From assembly GCA_947173755.1 (NCBI GenBank), contig CAMWGM010000129.1, positions 1 to 5,192 of the forward strand: DNA of 5,192 bases, written 5' to 3'. The DNA is from an uncultured Muribaculaceae bacterium (GTDB lineage: Bacteria; Bacteroidota; Bacteroidia; Bacteroidales; Muribaculaceae). Below the pieces are notes generated by a model. The model searched no databases, had not been told where the DNA came from, and worked only from the letters and a program-made list of their open reading frames with translations. Both the position numbers and the translations under genes were made by a program. Shown in pieces: positions 1-5,192 of the stretch (positions within the stretch are counted from its first letter, which is position 1; each line of letters opens with the position of its first letter).

Positions 1-1
1 G

Positions 2-526
2 AGCGGAGGCTACTATCCTCCCGCCTACCATCGCCCTGCGTTTATCAATCAGCGTCATCCCGGAGCCGGCCTCGGCTATAATCCGTCCACCAATCCCGGC
101 CGTCCCTCCGGCCACACATCACGCCCGGGCACAGGTGTCAACGGTGGCCGTCATCCCGGCGGTCTGATGAGCGGCACTTCTTCACGTCCTTCTTACGGAA
201 ACGGCAACACCATGTATAATGGTACATCCGGCAGCCGCCGCGGAGGCCTTTCGGGCACACCTTCCACATCGGTCTATAACGGACGCCACACCGGTACAAC
301 CTCTTCGCGTCCTGCTTCCTCAGGCAACTACATCCCTTCCAACTCCCGTCCCTCTTCCTCGGGGCATACCAACGGAGGCCGTCAGACATACAACAACTCC
401 AACACCACTCATACCTATTCCACACCTTCCTACAACTCCGGCCGTTCATCCGGCGGCAGTTTCGGTGGCGGCAGTTTCGGTGGCGGCGGTGGTCGCTCTT
501 CGGGTGGTGGTCGCGGCAGACACTGA
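2..526 (+). CDS. C-terminal part of a Gly/Ser/Arg-rich low-complexity protein (5' end outside window)
   Basis: The reading frame is open from base 2 to the TGA at 524-526, so the window holds the last 174 residues and the true start lies upstream. The internal ATG at 167 is not a credible start because the same composition continues unbroken before it. The visible part is rich in Gly, Ser, Asn, Thr, Tyr, Pro and Arg. It contains no Asp, Glu or Lys: all 16 fully charged residues are Arg. An SRP core recurs within T/S-rich contexts (TSRP, SSRP, SSRP, NSRP), and the tail is a glycine/serine run built on GGSFG units that ends in GRGRH. No enzymatic motif or membrane segment is visible. I do not recognise a family. 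Similar Gly-rich, Arg-ended tails occur in uncharacterised, probably exported Bacteroidota proteins, but the signal-peptide end is outside the window. It lies 64 bases before the barrel gene on the same strand, with no obvious terminator between, so cotranscription is possible. Reality of the gene is likely; its function is unknown. Confidence 0.75.
   Translation, partial: SGGYYPPAYHRPAFINQRHPGAGLGYNPSTNPGRPSGHTSRPGTGVNGGRHPGGLMSGTSSRPSYGNGNTMYNGTSGSRRGGLSGTPSTSVYNGRHTGTTSSRPASSGNYIPSNSRPSSSGHTNGGRQTYNNSNTTHTYSTPSYNSGRSSGGSFGGGSFGGGGGRSSGGGRGRH
452..481 (+). repeat. 15-bp tandem duplication inside the Gly-rich tail
   Basis: Two identical 15-base units (GGCGGCAGTTTCGGT) lie back to back at 452-466 and 467-481, each encoding Gly-Gly-Ser-Phe-Gly in frame. 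The duplication preserves the reading frame and looks like a recent slippage or recombination expansion of the glycine-rich tail. The following GGCGGCGGTGGT is a degenerate continuation. Confidence 0.85.
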
Positions 527-590
527 TCATAACGTTTCCAAAAAATAATCCCCTTTTCCTCTCACGCCTCAGCCACATAATTTCTTCATT

Positions 591-2258
591 ATGAAAAAAC
601 TTCTTTTAGCCGGCTTGGCCGCCTGCCTTCCCATAGGTCTCTTCGCCCAGACTGCCGTCGACGCTATGTCTGTCTCCCAATCCGAACTCCGCGGAACAGC
701 CCGCTTCATGTCTATGGCAGGGGCGTTTACTGCCCTGGGTGGCGATATCTCCACACTCAGTCAGAATCCGGCAGGTATCGGCGTCTACCGTTCCTCCGAT
801 GTGTCCCTCACATTCGGTCTCGACATGCTGTCGGCAAACTCCAATGCTGCCGGCAACAGTTACACCACTACCCAGACCAAATTCAATGTCAATCAGTTCG
901 GATTTGTTGGTAGCACGGCTCATGGTGCTTTCAACTGGGGAGTGAGTTACAATCGTGTCGCCTCTTTCAACCGCAGTTTCGGTGGTTCGTTAGGTGAACT
1001 CGGTTCATCTTACACAAACCTCGTAGCCGATTATACCACTGCCGACGGCCTCCCGCAGGACATGCTTGCCCCCTCAAAGAATTATTCCCCTTACTGGGAT
1101 TCTTACGGTAATTTCGGCTATGCTCCCTGGAGTTCGGCTCTGCTCTACAACTCCTACGCCATCAATCCCACAAGCGCCGACGCCAAGGCATACGTCGGTC
1201 TCTGGGATTACGACCGCACATCCGGTACCGGCCAGTACAGCATCGAGGAGCGCGGCCAGATCGATGAATATGATATCAACATAGGTGGCAACGTTGCCGA
1301 TGTTGTCTACTGGGGTATCGGTGTCGGTATCACCGATCTTGATTACAACCAGCGCGCCTATTACAGCGAGGAACTTTCAAATGCCAACGTCCCCGATTAC
1401 GACGGCATCAGTTACACTGACGGCTCCGCCTCATGGCGCCTTAGCAACGCTAAACACATCTCCGGAACCGGTGTCAACCTGAAGTTCGGTCTAATCTTCA
1501 AGCCCATCAACGAATTCCGCCTCGGTCTCGCCGTCCATACCCCCACATGGTACTCGCTCGACTACGACGGTGCCGCTCAGGCAGATTACCGCTATATATC
1601 CCCCTCCTATGAGCAGGGTAAATTCTACAACGGCACAGCCGTCACCGGCACTGATGGCGACAACTGGTATTCCGACCAGTTCTCCTGGAAACTCAACTCT
1701 CCATGGCGTCTCATGGTCGGCGCCGCAGGTGTCATCGGCACCAAAGGCATTCTCAGTCTCGACTATGAATATAAGGCTTACTCTGCCATGCGCCTTAAGG
1801 ATCAGAACGGTACCGAGTATCCCGCTCTCACCGAAGATGTCAAGACTTACTATCGCCCTACTTCTACCATCCGCATCGGTGGCGAATACCGCGTCACCCC
1901 CGCCTTCAGCGTCCGCGCAGGTTACTCTTATGAGACTTCCCCCGTGACAACCGAGGCTCTCGACGGCAACAACGGCGTGACTGCCAACTACGTCTACACT
2001 TCCGGTCCCGACGATACCGAGACCCAGCCCTCTTATACATTCGACCGCTCAACCCAGTACATCACTCTCGGTCTCGGCTACCGGTACCAGCGTTTTTATG
2101 CCGATCTCGCCTACGTCCACCGCTATCGTCAGAGCGACTATCACGCCTACACCGATTACAATGAAAATGTTTCCCCCGGCTACCTCGTGACAGCCCCCGT
2201 TGCCAAGATCACCGATCATAACAATCAGCTCGTGCTGACTGTCGGCATGCGTTTCTGA
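591..2258 (+). CDS. FadL/OmpP1/TodX-family outer membrane beta-barrel protein
   Basis: This is a predicted outer membrane transport protein of the FadL superfamily, whose known members pass hydrophobic compounds such as long-chain fatty acids or aromatic hydrocarbons. The Bacteroidota branch is often labelled 'hemin receptor', but its substrate cannot be read from sequence. Residues 1-19 are a classic signal peptide: MKK, a hydrophobic Leu/Ala core, then LFA before Gln20. The mature N-terminus (about 34-75) carries the family block with ARFMSMAGAFTALGGD and the NPAGIG motif (59-64) typical of FadL proteins. The rest is Tyr/Asn/Gly-rich, alternating beta-strand sequence ending in LVLTVGMRF, with the terminal Phe expected of a BAM-inserted barrel. 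At 555 residues it is somewhat longer than enterobacterial FadL. The ATG at 591 directly begins the signal peptide. No Shine-Dalgarno precedes it, as is usual in Bacteroidota, and I saw no TAnnTTTG promoter element in the 64-base gap. Its stop overlaps the start of the helicase gene. Family is confident; substrate unknown. Confidence 0.93.
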   Translation: MKKLLLAGLAACLPIGLFAQTAVDAMSVSQSELRGTARFMSMAGAFTALGGDISTLSQNPAGIGVYRSSDVSLTFGLDMLSANSNAAGNSYTTTQTKFNVNQFGFVGSTAHGAFNWGVSYNRVASFNRSFGGSLGELGSSYTNLVADYTTADGLPQDMLAPSKNYSPYWDSYGNFGYAPWSSALLYNSYAINPTSADAKAYVGLWDYDRTSGTGQYSIEERGQIDEYDINIGGNVADVVYWGIGVGITDLDYNQRAYYSEELSNANVPDYDGISYTDGSASWRLSNAKHISGTGVNLKFGLIFKPINEFRLGLAVHTPTWYSLDYDGAAQADYRYISPSYEQGKFYNGTAVTGTDGDNWYSDQFSWKLNSPWRLMVGAAGVIGTKGILSLDYEYKAYSAMRLKDQNGTEYPALTEDVKTYYRPTSTIRIGGEYRVTPAFSVRAGYSYETSPVTTEALDGNNGVTANYVYTSGPDDTETQPSYTFDRSTQYITLGLGYRYQRFYADLAYVHRYRQSDYHAYTDYNENVSPGYLVTAPVAKITDHNNQLVLTVGMRF

Positions 2259-2260
2259 TG
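2256..2260 (+). promoter_or_regulatory. TGATG stop/start overlap (probable translational coupling)
   Basis: The barrel gene's TGA (2256-2258) and the helicase ATG (2258-2260) share the A at 2258. There is no room for an independent promoter and no Shine-Dalgarno, so helicase translation probably depends at least partly on ribosomes terminating on the barrel gene. The overlap is seen directly; coupling is inferred. Confidence 0.65.
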
Positions 2261-4312
2261 GACAAGGCTTCTGATAAGAATATACCCGAAATCGACGTCG
2301 ATAACAGCGAGTTTCTCAAAGCCCGCGATCTCATAAACCATTCTTCCCGCTCGGTCTTTCTCACAGGAAAGGCCGGGACGGGAAAATCTACGTTTCTGCG
2401 TTACATCACAGCCCATACCCGCAAGAAGTTCGTTGTCCTTGCCCCTACCGGTATTGCGGCTGTCAACGTTGGAGGTCAGACGCTCCATTCTTTTTTCCGG
2501 CTCCCTTTCCATCCCGTCATGCCCGACGATCCCGACTTCGCCCGCGATCGTCTCTCCAAACGCATGAAGTATCCCGGGTGGCTCATAAAGACCCTTCGCG
2601 AGGTTGAACTCATAATCATCGACGAGGTCTCGATGGTCAGGGCCGACACCATCGATTTTATCGACAAACTTCTCCGTCATTATGGAGGAAACCGTCACTT
2701 GCCCTTTGCCGGAAAGCAACTCCTTCTTGTCGGCGACCTCTTCCAGCTCGAGCCTGTCATCTCGGGCGACGTGCGCGACATCATCCGCACCTACTACCGC
2801 CATCCCTTTTTCTTCTGTGCTCGTGCCTTCGAGGATCTGCAGCCTGTTTCCATCGAACTCCGAAAAGTCTACCGCCAGACCGACACCGCATTCATCTCCC
2901 TCCTCGACCGTGTCAGGGAGGGTCAGGCCACATCCGCTGATTTCGCACTGATCAACTCCAAAGTCCTCCCGCCCGACACTCCTGTCACCAATTCCGAAGG
3001 CGAGTTCGTGATGACCCTCGCGTCGCGCCGTGACACTGTCGACTATATCAACGATGCTCATCTTAAGGCCATCGATCGTCCCGAATTCACTTTTGAGGGA
3101 AGCATCGAAGGCGATTTCCCCGAGAATTCGCTTCCGACCGACAAGATCCTTCGTCTCAAGGAGGGTGCTCAGGTTGTGTTCATCAAGAATGACCCGGAGA
3201 AACGCTGGGTCAATGGCACTCTGGGTCGCATCACCTTCATCGGCGGCGATTCCCTGCAGGTCACTCTTGAGAATGGCGACGAGCATTTTGTCGAGCGCGA
3301 GATGTGGGGAAATGTCCGCTACAAGTATAACGATGAAAAGAAAACCATCGACGAGGAAGTTTTGGGAACTTTCACCCAATACCCCGTCAAACTCGCCTGG
3401 GCGCTCACGATCCACAAGAGTCAGGGTCTGACTTTCAGTAAGGTCTGTATCGACATAGGTCAGGGCGCATTCGCCGGAGGCCAGACCTACGTCGCCCTTT
3501 CCCGATGTCGTTCGCTGGAGGGTCTATCATTGCGAGCAACGGTTGCCCCTCGCGACGTCTTCGTCAATCCTGCCATAACCGCCTTCGCGCGGTCGTTCAA
3601 CGATCCGGTCCTTTATGAGACCGCCATGCGTCAGGCTACCGCGGCCGGCGAATACGAAGCCGCTCTCGCAGCCGTGCGTGGCGGTCGGCTCCCCGAAGCC
3701 TTCGACCATTTCATCGAAGGCCTGCGCAACAATTCCATCCTCGATAATGAGAAACTCCTTCGTTTCGCCCGTGCGCAACTCGGCGTCCTCGACCGCTACA
3801 AACGAGAGATCGAATCTCTTAAATCTGTGATCGAAAAAGACCGCGAACGGTTCGTCGACATGGCAGCCGAATATTTCTCCATGGGACTCGATTGTCTCCA
3901 GGACGATATGCCCGGCGCGGCCATCGCCAATTTCGACAAGACGCTTACTCTTGCACCCGATCATATCGAAGCACTCCGCAGTCGAGCCGAAGCCCGTCGC
4001 ATGATGGATGATTTCTCGGGTGCCCTCGACGATCTCAATCGGCTTCTCTCACTCCGGCCCGACGATTTCAAGGCCCTTCTTGCCGCTGGCGCTCTCTATC
4101 TCGAATCCTTCTCCGATCCACACAACGCCCTTAACACATTCCTTAAGGCCACCGACATCCTTGAAGTTGAAGCCGATCAACTTCCGAAATCCCTTGTGAT
4201 CGAATACCACGACCTTGGCGCCGACATATTCGATGCCGTCGATGCTCCCGACGAAGCCACAATCCATCGCCGCGCCGCCTCCCGCCTCCGCCGCTCCCCC
4301 CGCAAAAAATAA
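2258..4312 (+). CDS. Pif1-family (SF1B) DNA helicase with C-terminal TPR region
   Basis: This is a predicted cytoplasmic ATP-dependent 5'-3' DNA helicase. Pif1 enzymes unwind forked DNA, R-loops and G-quadruplexes during replication and repair. Visible motifs in order: Walker A GKAGTGKS (37-44); motif Ia APTGIAAVN (62-70) followed by GGQTLHSFF; Walker B IIIDE (119-123); the Pif1 signature from about 133 to 155, with DKLL and PFAGKQLLL; motif III VGDLFQLEPV (158-167); the VYRQTD block (204-209); an SH3-like 2B insertion at about 303-375; motif V around TIHKSQGLTF (384-393); and motif VI YVALSRCRSLEGL (411-423). No catalytic residue appears missing. After the helicase core comes an extra region: a helical linker with a charged, possibly coiled-coil part (about 509-532), then two good TPR-like repeats (about 535-569 and 570-603) and a weaker third (about 604-636), ending in a basic Arg/Lys-rich tail. 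The TPR part suggests a protein partner that is not identifiable here. The ATG at 2258 overlaps the upstream stop and leaves a normal N-terminal lead before Walker A. A RecD-like assignment is less likely given the Pif1 signature. Confidence 0.95.
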   Translation: MDKASDKNIPEIDVDNSEFLKARDLINHSSRSVFLTGKAGTGKSTFLRYITAHTRKKFVVLAPTGIAAVNVGGQTLHSFFRLPFHPVMPDDPDFARDRLSKRMKYPGWLIKTLREVELIIIDEVSMVRADTIDFIDKLLRHYGGNRHLPFAGKQLLLVGDLFQLEPVISGDVRDIIRTYYRHPFFFCARAFEDLQPVSIELRKVYRQTDTAFISLLDRVREGQATSADFALINSKVLPPDTPVTNSEGEFVMTLASRRDTVDYINDAHLKAIDRPEFTFEGSIEGDFPENSLPTDKILRLKEGAQVVFIKNDPEKRWVNGTLGRITFIGGDSLQVTLENGDEHFVEREMWGNVRYKYNDEKKTIDEEVLGTFTQYPVKLAWALTIHKSQGLTFSKVCIDIGQGAFAGGQTYVALSRCRSLEGLSLRATVAPRDVFVNPAITAFARSFNDPVLYETAMRQATAAGEYEAALAAVRGGRLPEAFDHFIEGLRNNSILDNEKLLRFARAQLGVLDRYKREIESLKSVIEKDRERFVDMAAEYFSMGLDCLQDDMPGAAIANFDKTLTLAPDHIEALRSRAEARRMMDDFSGALDDLNRLLSLRPDDFKALLAAGALYLESFSDPHNALNTFLKATDILEVEADQLPKSLVIEYHDLGADIFDAVDAPDEATIHRRAASRLRRSPRKK

Positions 4313-4322
4313 TGAATAATAA

Positions 4323-5069
4323 TCAGATTTCTCTGCTACCGTTACAATTCGGATACCCGGAGCAACCCCAGAATTGTTGTCCCTGCCTGCTTCCTCGCTG
4401 AATAATACGCTTAAGCATTGGTTTTCCACATTGGGGGCATTGCGGAGCCGTATCAGCAGTGGCTTGCTCTTTTCTGGCGTCAAGACGCGTCTGCGTGAGA
4501 TTTTCTGCAAAACCACCCTGTTGTTTGAAGTCGCGCAGTTGAGCCACAAGCATATTGGTGAGCATTGAATTGATCTTTATGCACATCACTACCAGACAGT
4601 TAACTGCATCACCGGCAGAACCGTTATTCAGTAGGCAGTCGAAGCGGGCAAACTGCGTTGAGATATGATTCATCGCCTCGGCAATGAAATCGGGACCGTA
4701 GACAGGTTTCTCCAGTTGAAGATTGATTACATACTGGAAACGCTGATCGTTCGTTGACCATGCTGTCAGCGACCTCCGCATCATAAAGTTTATAAAATCC
4801 CCCATAAGTTCGTGGCAACTTGCACGTGCCACATCTGTCAGTCTCATTTCAGTCTCGAGCGATGTTTCATGGCGCCCCGACCCTTCTGCGATATTGGCAC
4901 GTATGGAGCGGGCTGCCTGCGTCATCTGATCGTATAGTCTGTGCCCGGGATCGAGTTTGTAATCTACGTATCTGTCGCAAAAGCGCTGGGTAGCCAGTTC
5001 TATGATATTTGCGAGTACCCACGAGTTCAGCCAGAAATATGAAGGAGCCGCACTGAATTTTATTCTCAT
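4323..5069 (-). CDS. Four-helix-bundle suffix protein with topoisomerase-type zinc ribbon
   Basis: The protein has 248 residues in two parts. Residues about 15-185 form a helical region resembling the 23S rRNA intervening-sequence protein (S23/IVP, bAvd-like) four-helix bundle. It contains DQMTQAARSIRANIAEGSGR (47-66), the family's characteristic block, followed by a long helix (about 68-97) and a Met/Leu-rich helix (about 153-182). After a Gln/Ala-rich linker comes a C-terminal zinc ribbon of topoisomerase I C4 type: CPQCGKPM with Cys211 and Cys214, then FWGCSGYPNC with Cys236 and Cys242. This matches the family named 'four helix bundle suffix domain'. Its function is not established; the zinc ribbon and the fold's relatives suggest nucleic-acid or ribonucleoprotein binding (inference). 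The ATG at 5069 is the only plausible start, because an in-frame TGA (5081-5079) sits three codons earlier. Codon use differs from the + strand genes, with frequent AGA, ATA and GCA rather than C-ending codons, which hints at a different history. It converges on the helicase gene across 10 bases and lacks a Shine-Dalgarno. Confidence 0.9.
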   Translation of the reverse strand: MRIKFSAAPSYFWLNSWVLANIIELATQRFCDRYVDYKLDPGHRLYDQMTQAARSIRANIAEGSGRHETSLETEMRLTDVARASCHELMGDFINFMMRRSLTAWSTNDQRFQYVINLQLEKPVYGPDFIAEAMNHISTQFARFDCLLNNGSAGDAVNCLVVMCIKINSMLTNMLVAQLRDFKQQGGFAENLTQTRLDARKEQATADTAPQCPQCGKPMLKRIIQRGSRQGQQFWGCSGYPNCNGSREI

Positions 5070-5074
5070 ATCAG

Positions 5075-5130
5075 TTTCTCAATTTGTCAATTTCTCAAAA
5101 TGTCAAAATGTCAAAATGTCAATTTGTCAA
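5075..5130. repeat. Seven-unit 8-bp tandem array (TTGASAWW on the - strand)
   Basis: Seven 8-base units follow each other with no spacer. On the + strand they read TTTCTCAA, TTTGTCAA, TTTCTCAA, AATGTCAA, AATGTCAA, AATGTCAA, TTTGTCAA (units start at 5075, 5083, 5091, 5099, 5107, 5115 and 5123). On the - strand every unit begins with TTGA, and only two positions vary in character: C/G after TTGA, and AA/TT at the end. Because 8 is not a multiple of 3, the TGA cores fall in all three frames, so the array is a stop in every - strand frame. One unit supplies the stop of the upstream - strand gene (5121-5119), and the last supplies the in-frame TGA before the four-helix gene's ATG. It fills almost the whole junction between those genes. 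Confidence 0.92.
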
Positions 5131-5192
5131 AGCCTGATAAACCCATTTTCCCATCATCTCCAGCACCTCCGGCGCTATAGTCTCCTCAATCA
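5119..5192 (-). CDS. 3' end of an unrecognised gene (last 23 codons, rest outside window)
   Basis: On the - strand the frame is open from the window edge to a TGA at 5121-5119, giving a tail that includes APEVLEMMGKWVYQAL and ends in TN. The other two - strand frames contain a TGA within the first four bases after the edge, so this is the only frame that can enter from outside. The peptide has a plausible amphipathic helical composition. It is too short to assign to a family, and I do not recognise it. The final residues (Leu-Thr-Asn) and the stop are encoded inside the 8-bp repeat array, so the array has supplied or trimmed this gene's C-terminus. The gap from its stop to the next start (5069) is 49 bases on the same strand, so cotranscription with the four-helix gene is possible. 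A non-coding edge cannot be excluded. Confidence 0.5.
   Translation of the reverse strand, partial: IEETIAPEVLEMMGKWVYQALTN

Noticed and set aside
167..526. Complete 119-residue gene starting at the ATG at 167
   Set aside because: The frame is open to the window edge with the same Gly/Ser/Arg/Pro composition, so the ATG is most likely internal to a longer gene.
138..578. 146-codon - strand open frame rich in Cys, Arg and Trp
   Set aside because: It is the antisense of Gly/Ser/Thr-rich coding sequence, whose complement gives Cys, Arg and Trp codons. It spans the stop of the real gene and the intergenic gap, and its composition is not protein-like.
527..590. Promoter or terminator in the gap before the barrel gene
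   Set aside because: The gap has A-rich and pyrimidine-rich runs but no clear hairpin with a T-run and no TAnnTTTG element, so neither could be supported.
2225..3415. 396-codon open frame on the - strand opposite the helicase gene
   Set aside because: Its codons align exactly with the helicase codons, so it is open only because the helicase avoids TTA, CTA and TCA, which would read as antisense stops. The helicase frame has a full set of conserved motifs, and the antisense protein shows no recognisable domain. The - strand frame at 3527-3964 has the same cause.
2258..4312. Assignment of the helicase as RecD2 or as a conjugative relaxase helicase
   Set aside because: Shared SF1 motifs are present, but the block after Walker B (DKLL...PFAGKQLLLVGD) matches the Pif1 signature, and there is no relaxase domain or RecD-type N-terminal region.
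5075..5130. TTGACA hexamers as sigma-70 type -35 boxes on the - strand
   Set aside because: They are by-products of the 8-bp repeat. The main Bacteroidota sigma factor uses a TAnnTTTG-type -7 element, and no such element was found at suitable spacing before the ATG at 5069.
5075..5130. CRISPR array
   Set aside because: The period is 8 bp with no spacers, which does not fit CRISPR repeat-spacer structure.

Overview
The window reads as ordinary chromosome of a member of the Bacteroidota, most likely order Bacteroidales and perhaps a Muribaculaceae-type gut bacterium. The reasons are: no Shine-Dalgarno sequences before clear starts; a FadL-type outer membrane protein of the Bacteroidota kind; a Pif1-like helicase fused to a TPR tail, an architecture I associate with Bacteroidales; a 'four helix bundle suffix' protein; and a balanced to GC-leaning composition with strong preference for C-ending codons (GCC, CTC, ATC, TCC, GAC). 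The family-level placement is inference.

Layout. On the + strand: (1) the C-terminal 174 residues of a Gly/Ser/Arg/Asn-rich low-complexity protein (2-526) with no Asp, Glu or Lys in the visible part; (2) a complete 555-residue FadL/OmpP1-type outer membrane beta-barrel protein (591-2258); (3) a complete 684-residue Pif1-family helicase with a C-terminal TPR region (2258-4312), whose ATG shares a base with the stop of the barrel gene (TGATG). On the - strand, tail to tail with the helicase after a 10-base gap: (4) a 248-residue protein (4323-5069) combining a 23S-rRNA-intervening-sequence-type four-helix bundle with a topoisomerase-I-type four-cysteine zinc ribbon. Upstream of it is an exact seven-unit, 8-bp tandem array (5075-5130). 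The array runs into (5) the last 23 codons of an unrecognised - strand gene leaving the window (5119-5192).

How the genes relate. The barrel protein and helicase are almost certainly cotranscribed and may be translationally coupled, although one acts in the outer membrane and the other on DNA in the cytoplasm. Genes 4 and 5 are close and codirectional and may form a second unit, with the repeat array filling the junction. No RNA gene, CRISPR array, complete insertion sequence or convincing terminator was seen. No clear new multi-gene system is present. The best leads are the repeat array with its neighbouring four-helix/zinc-ribbon gene, and the barrel-helicase coupling.
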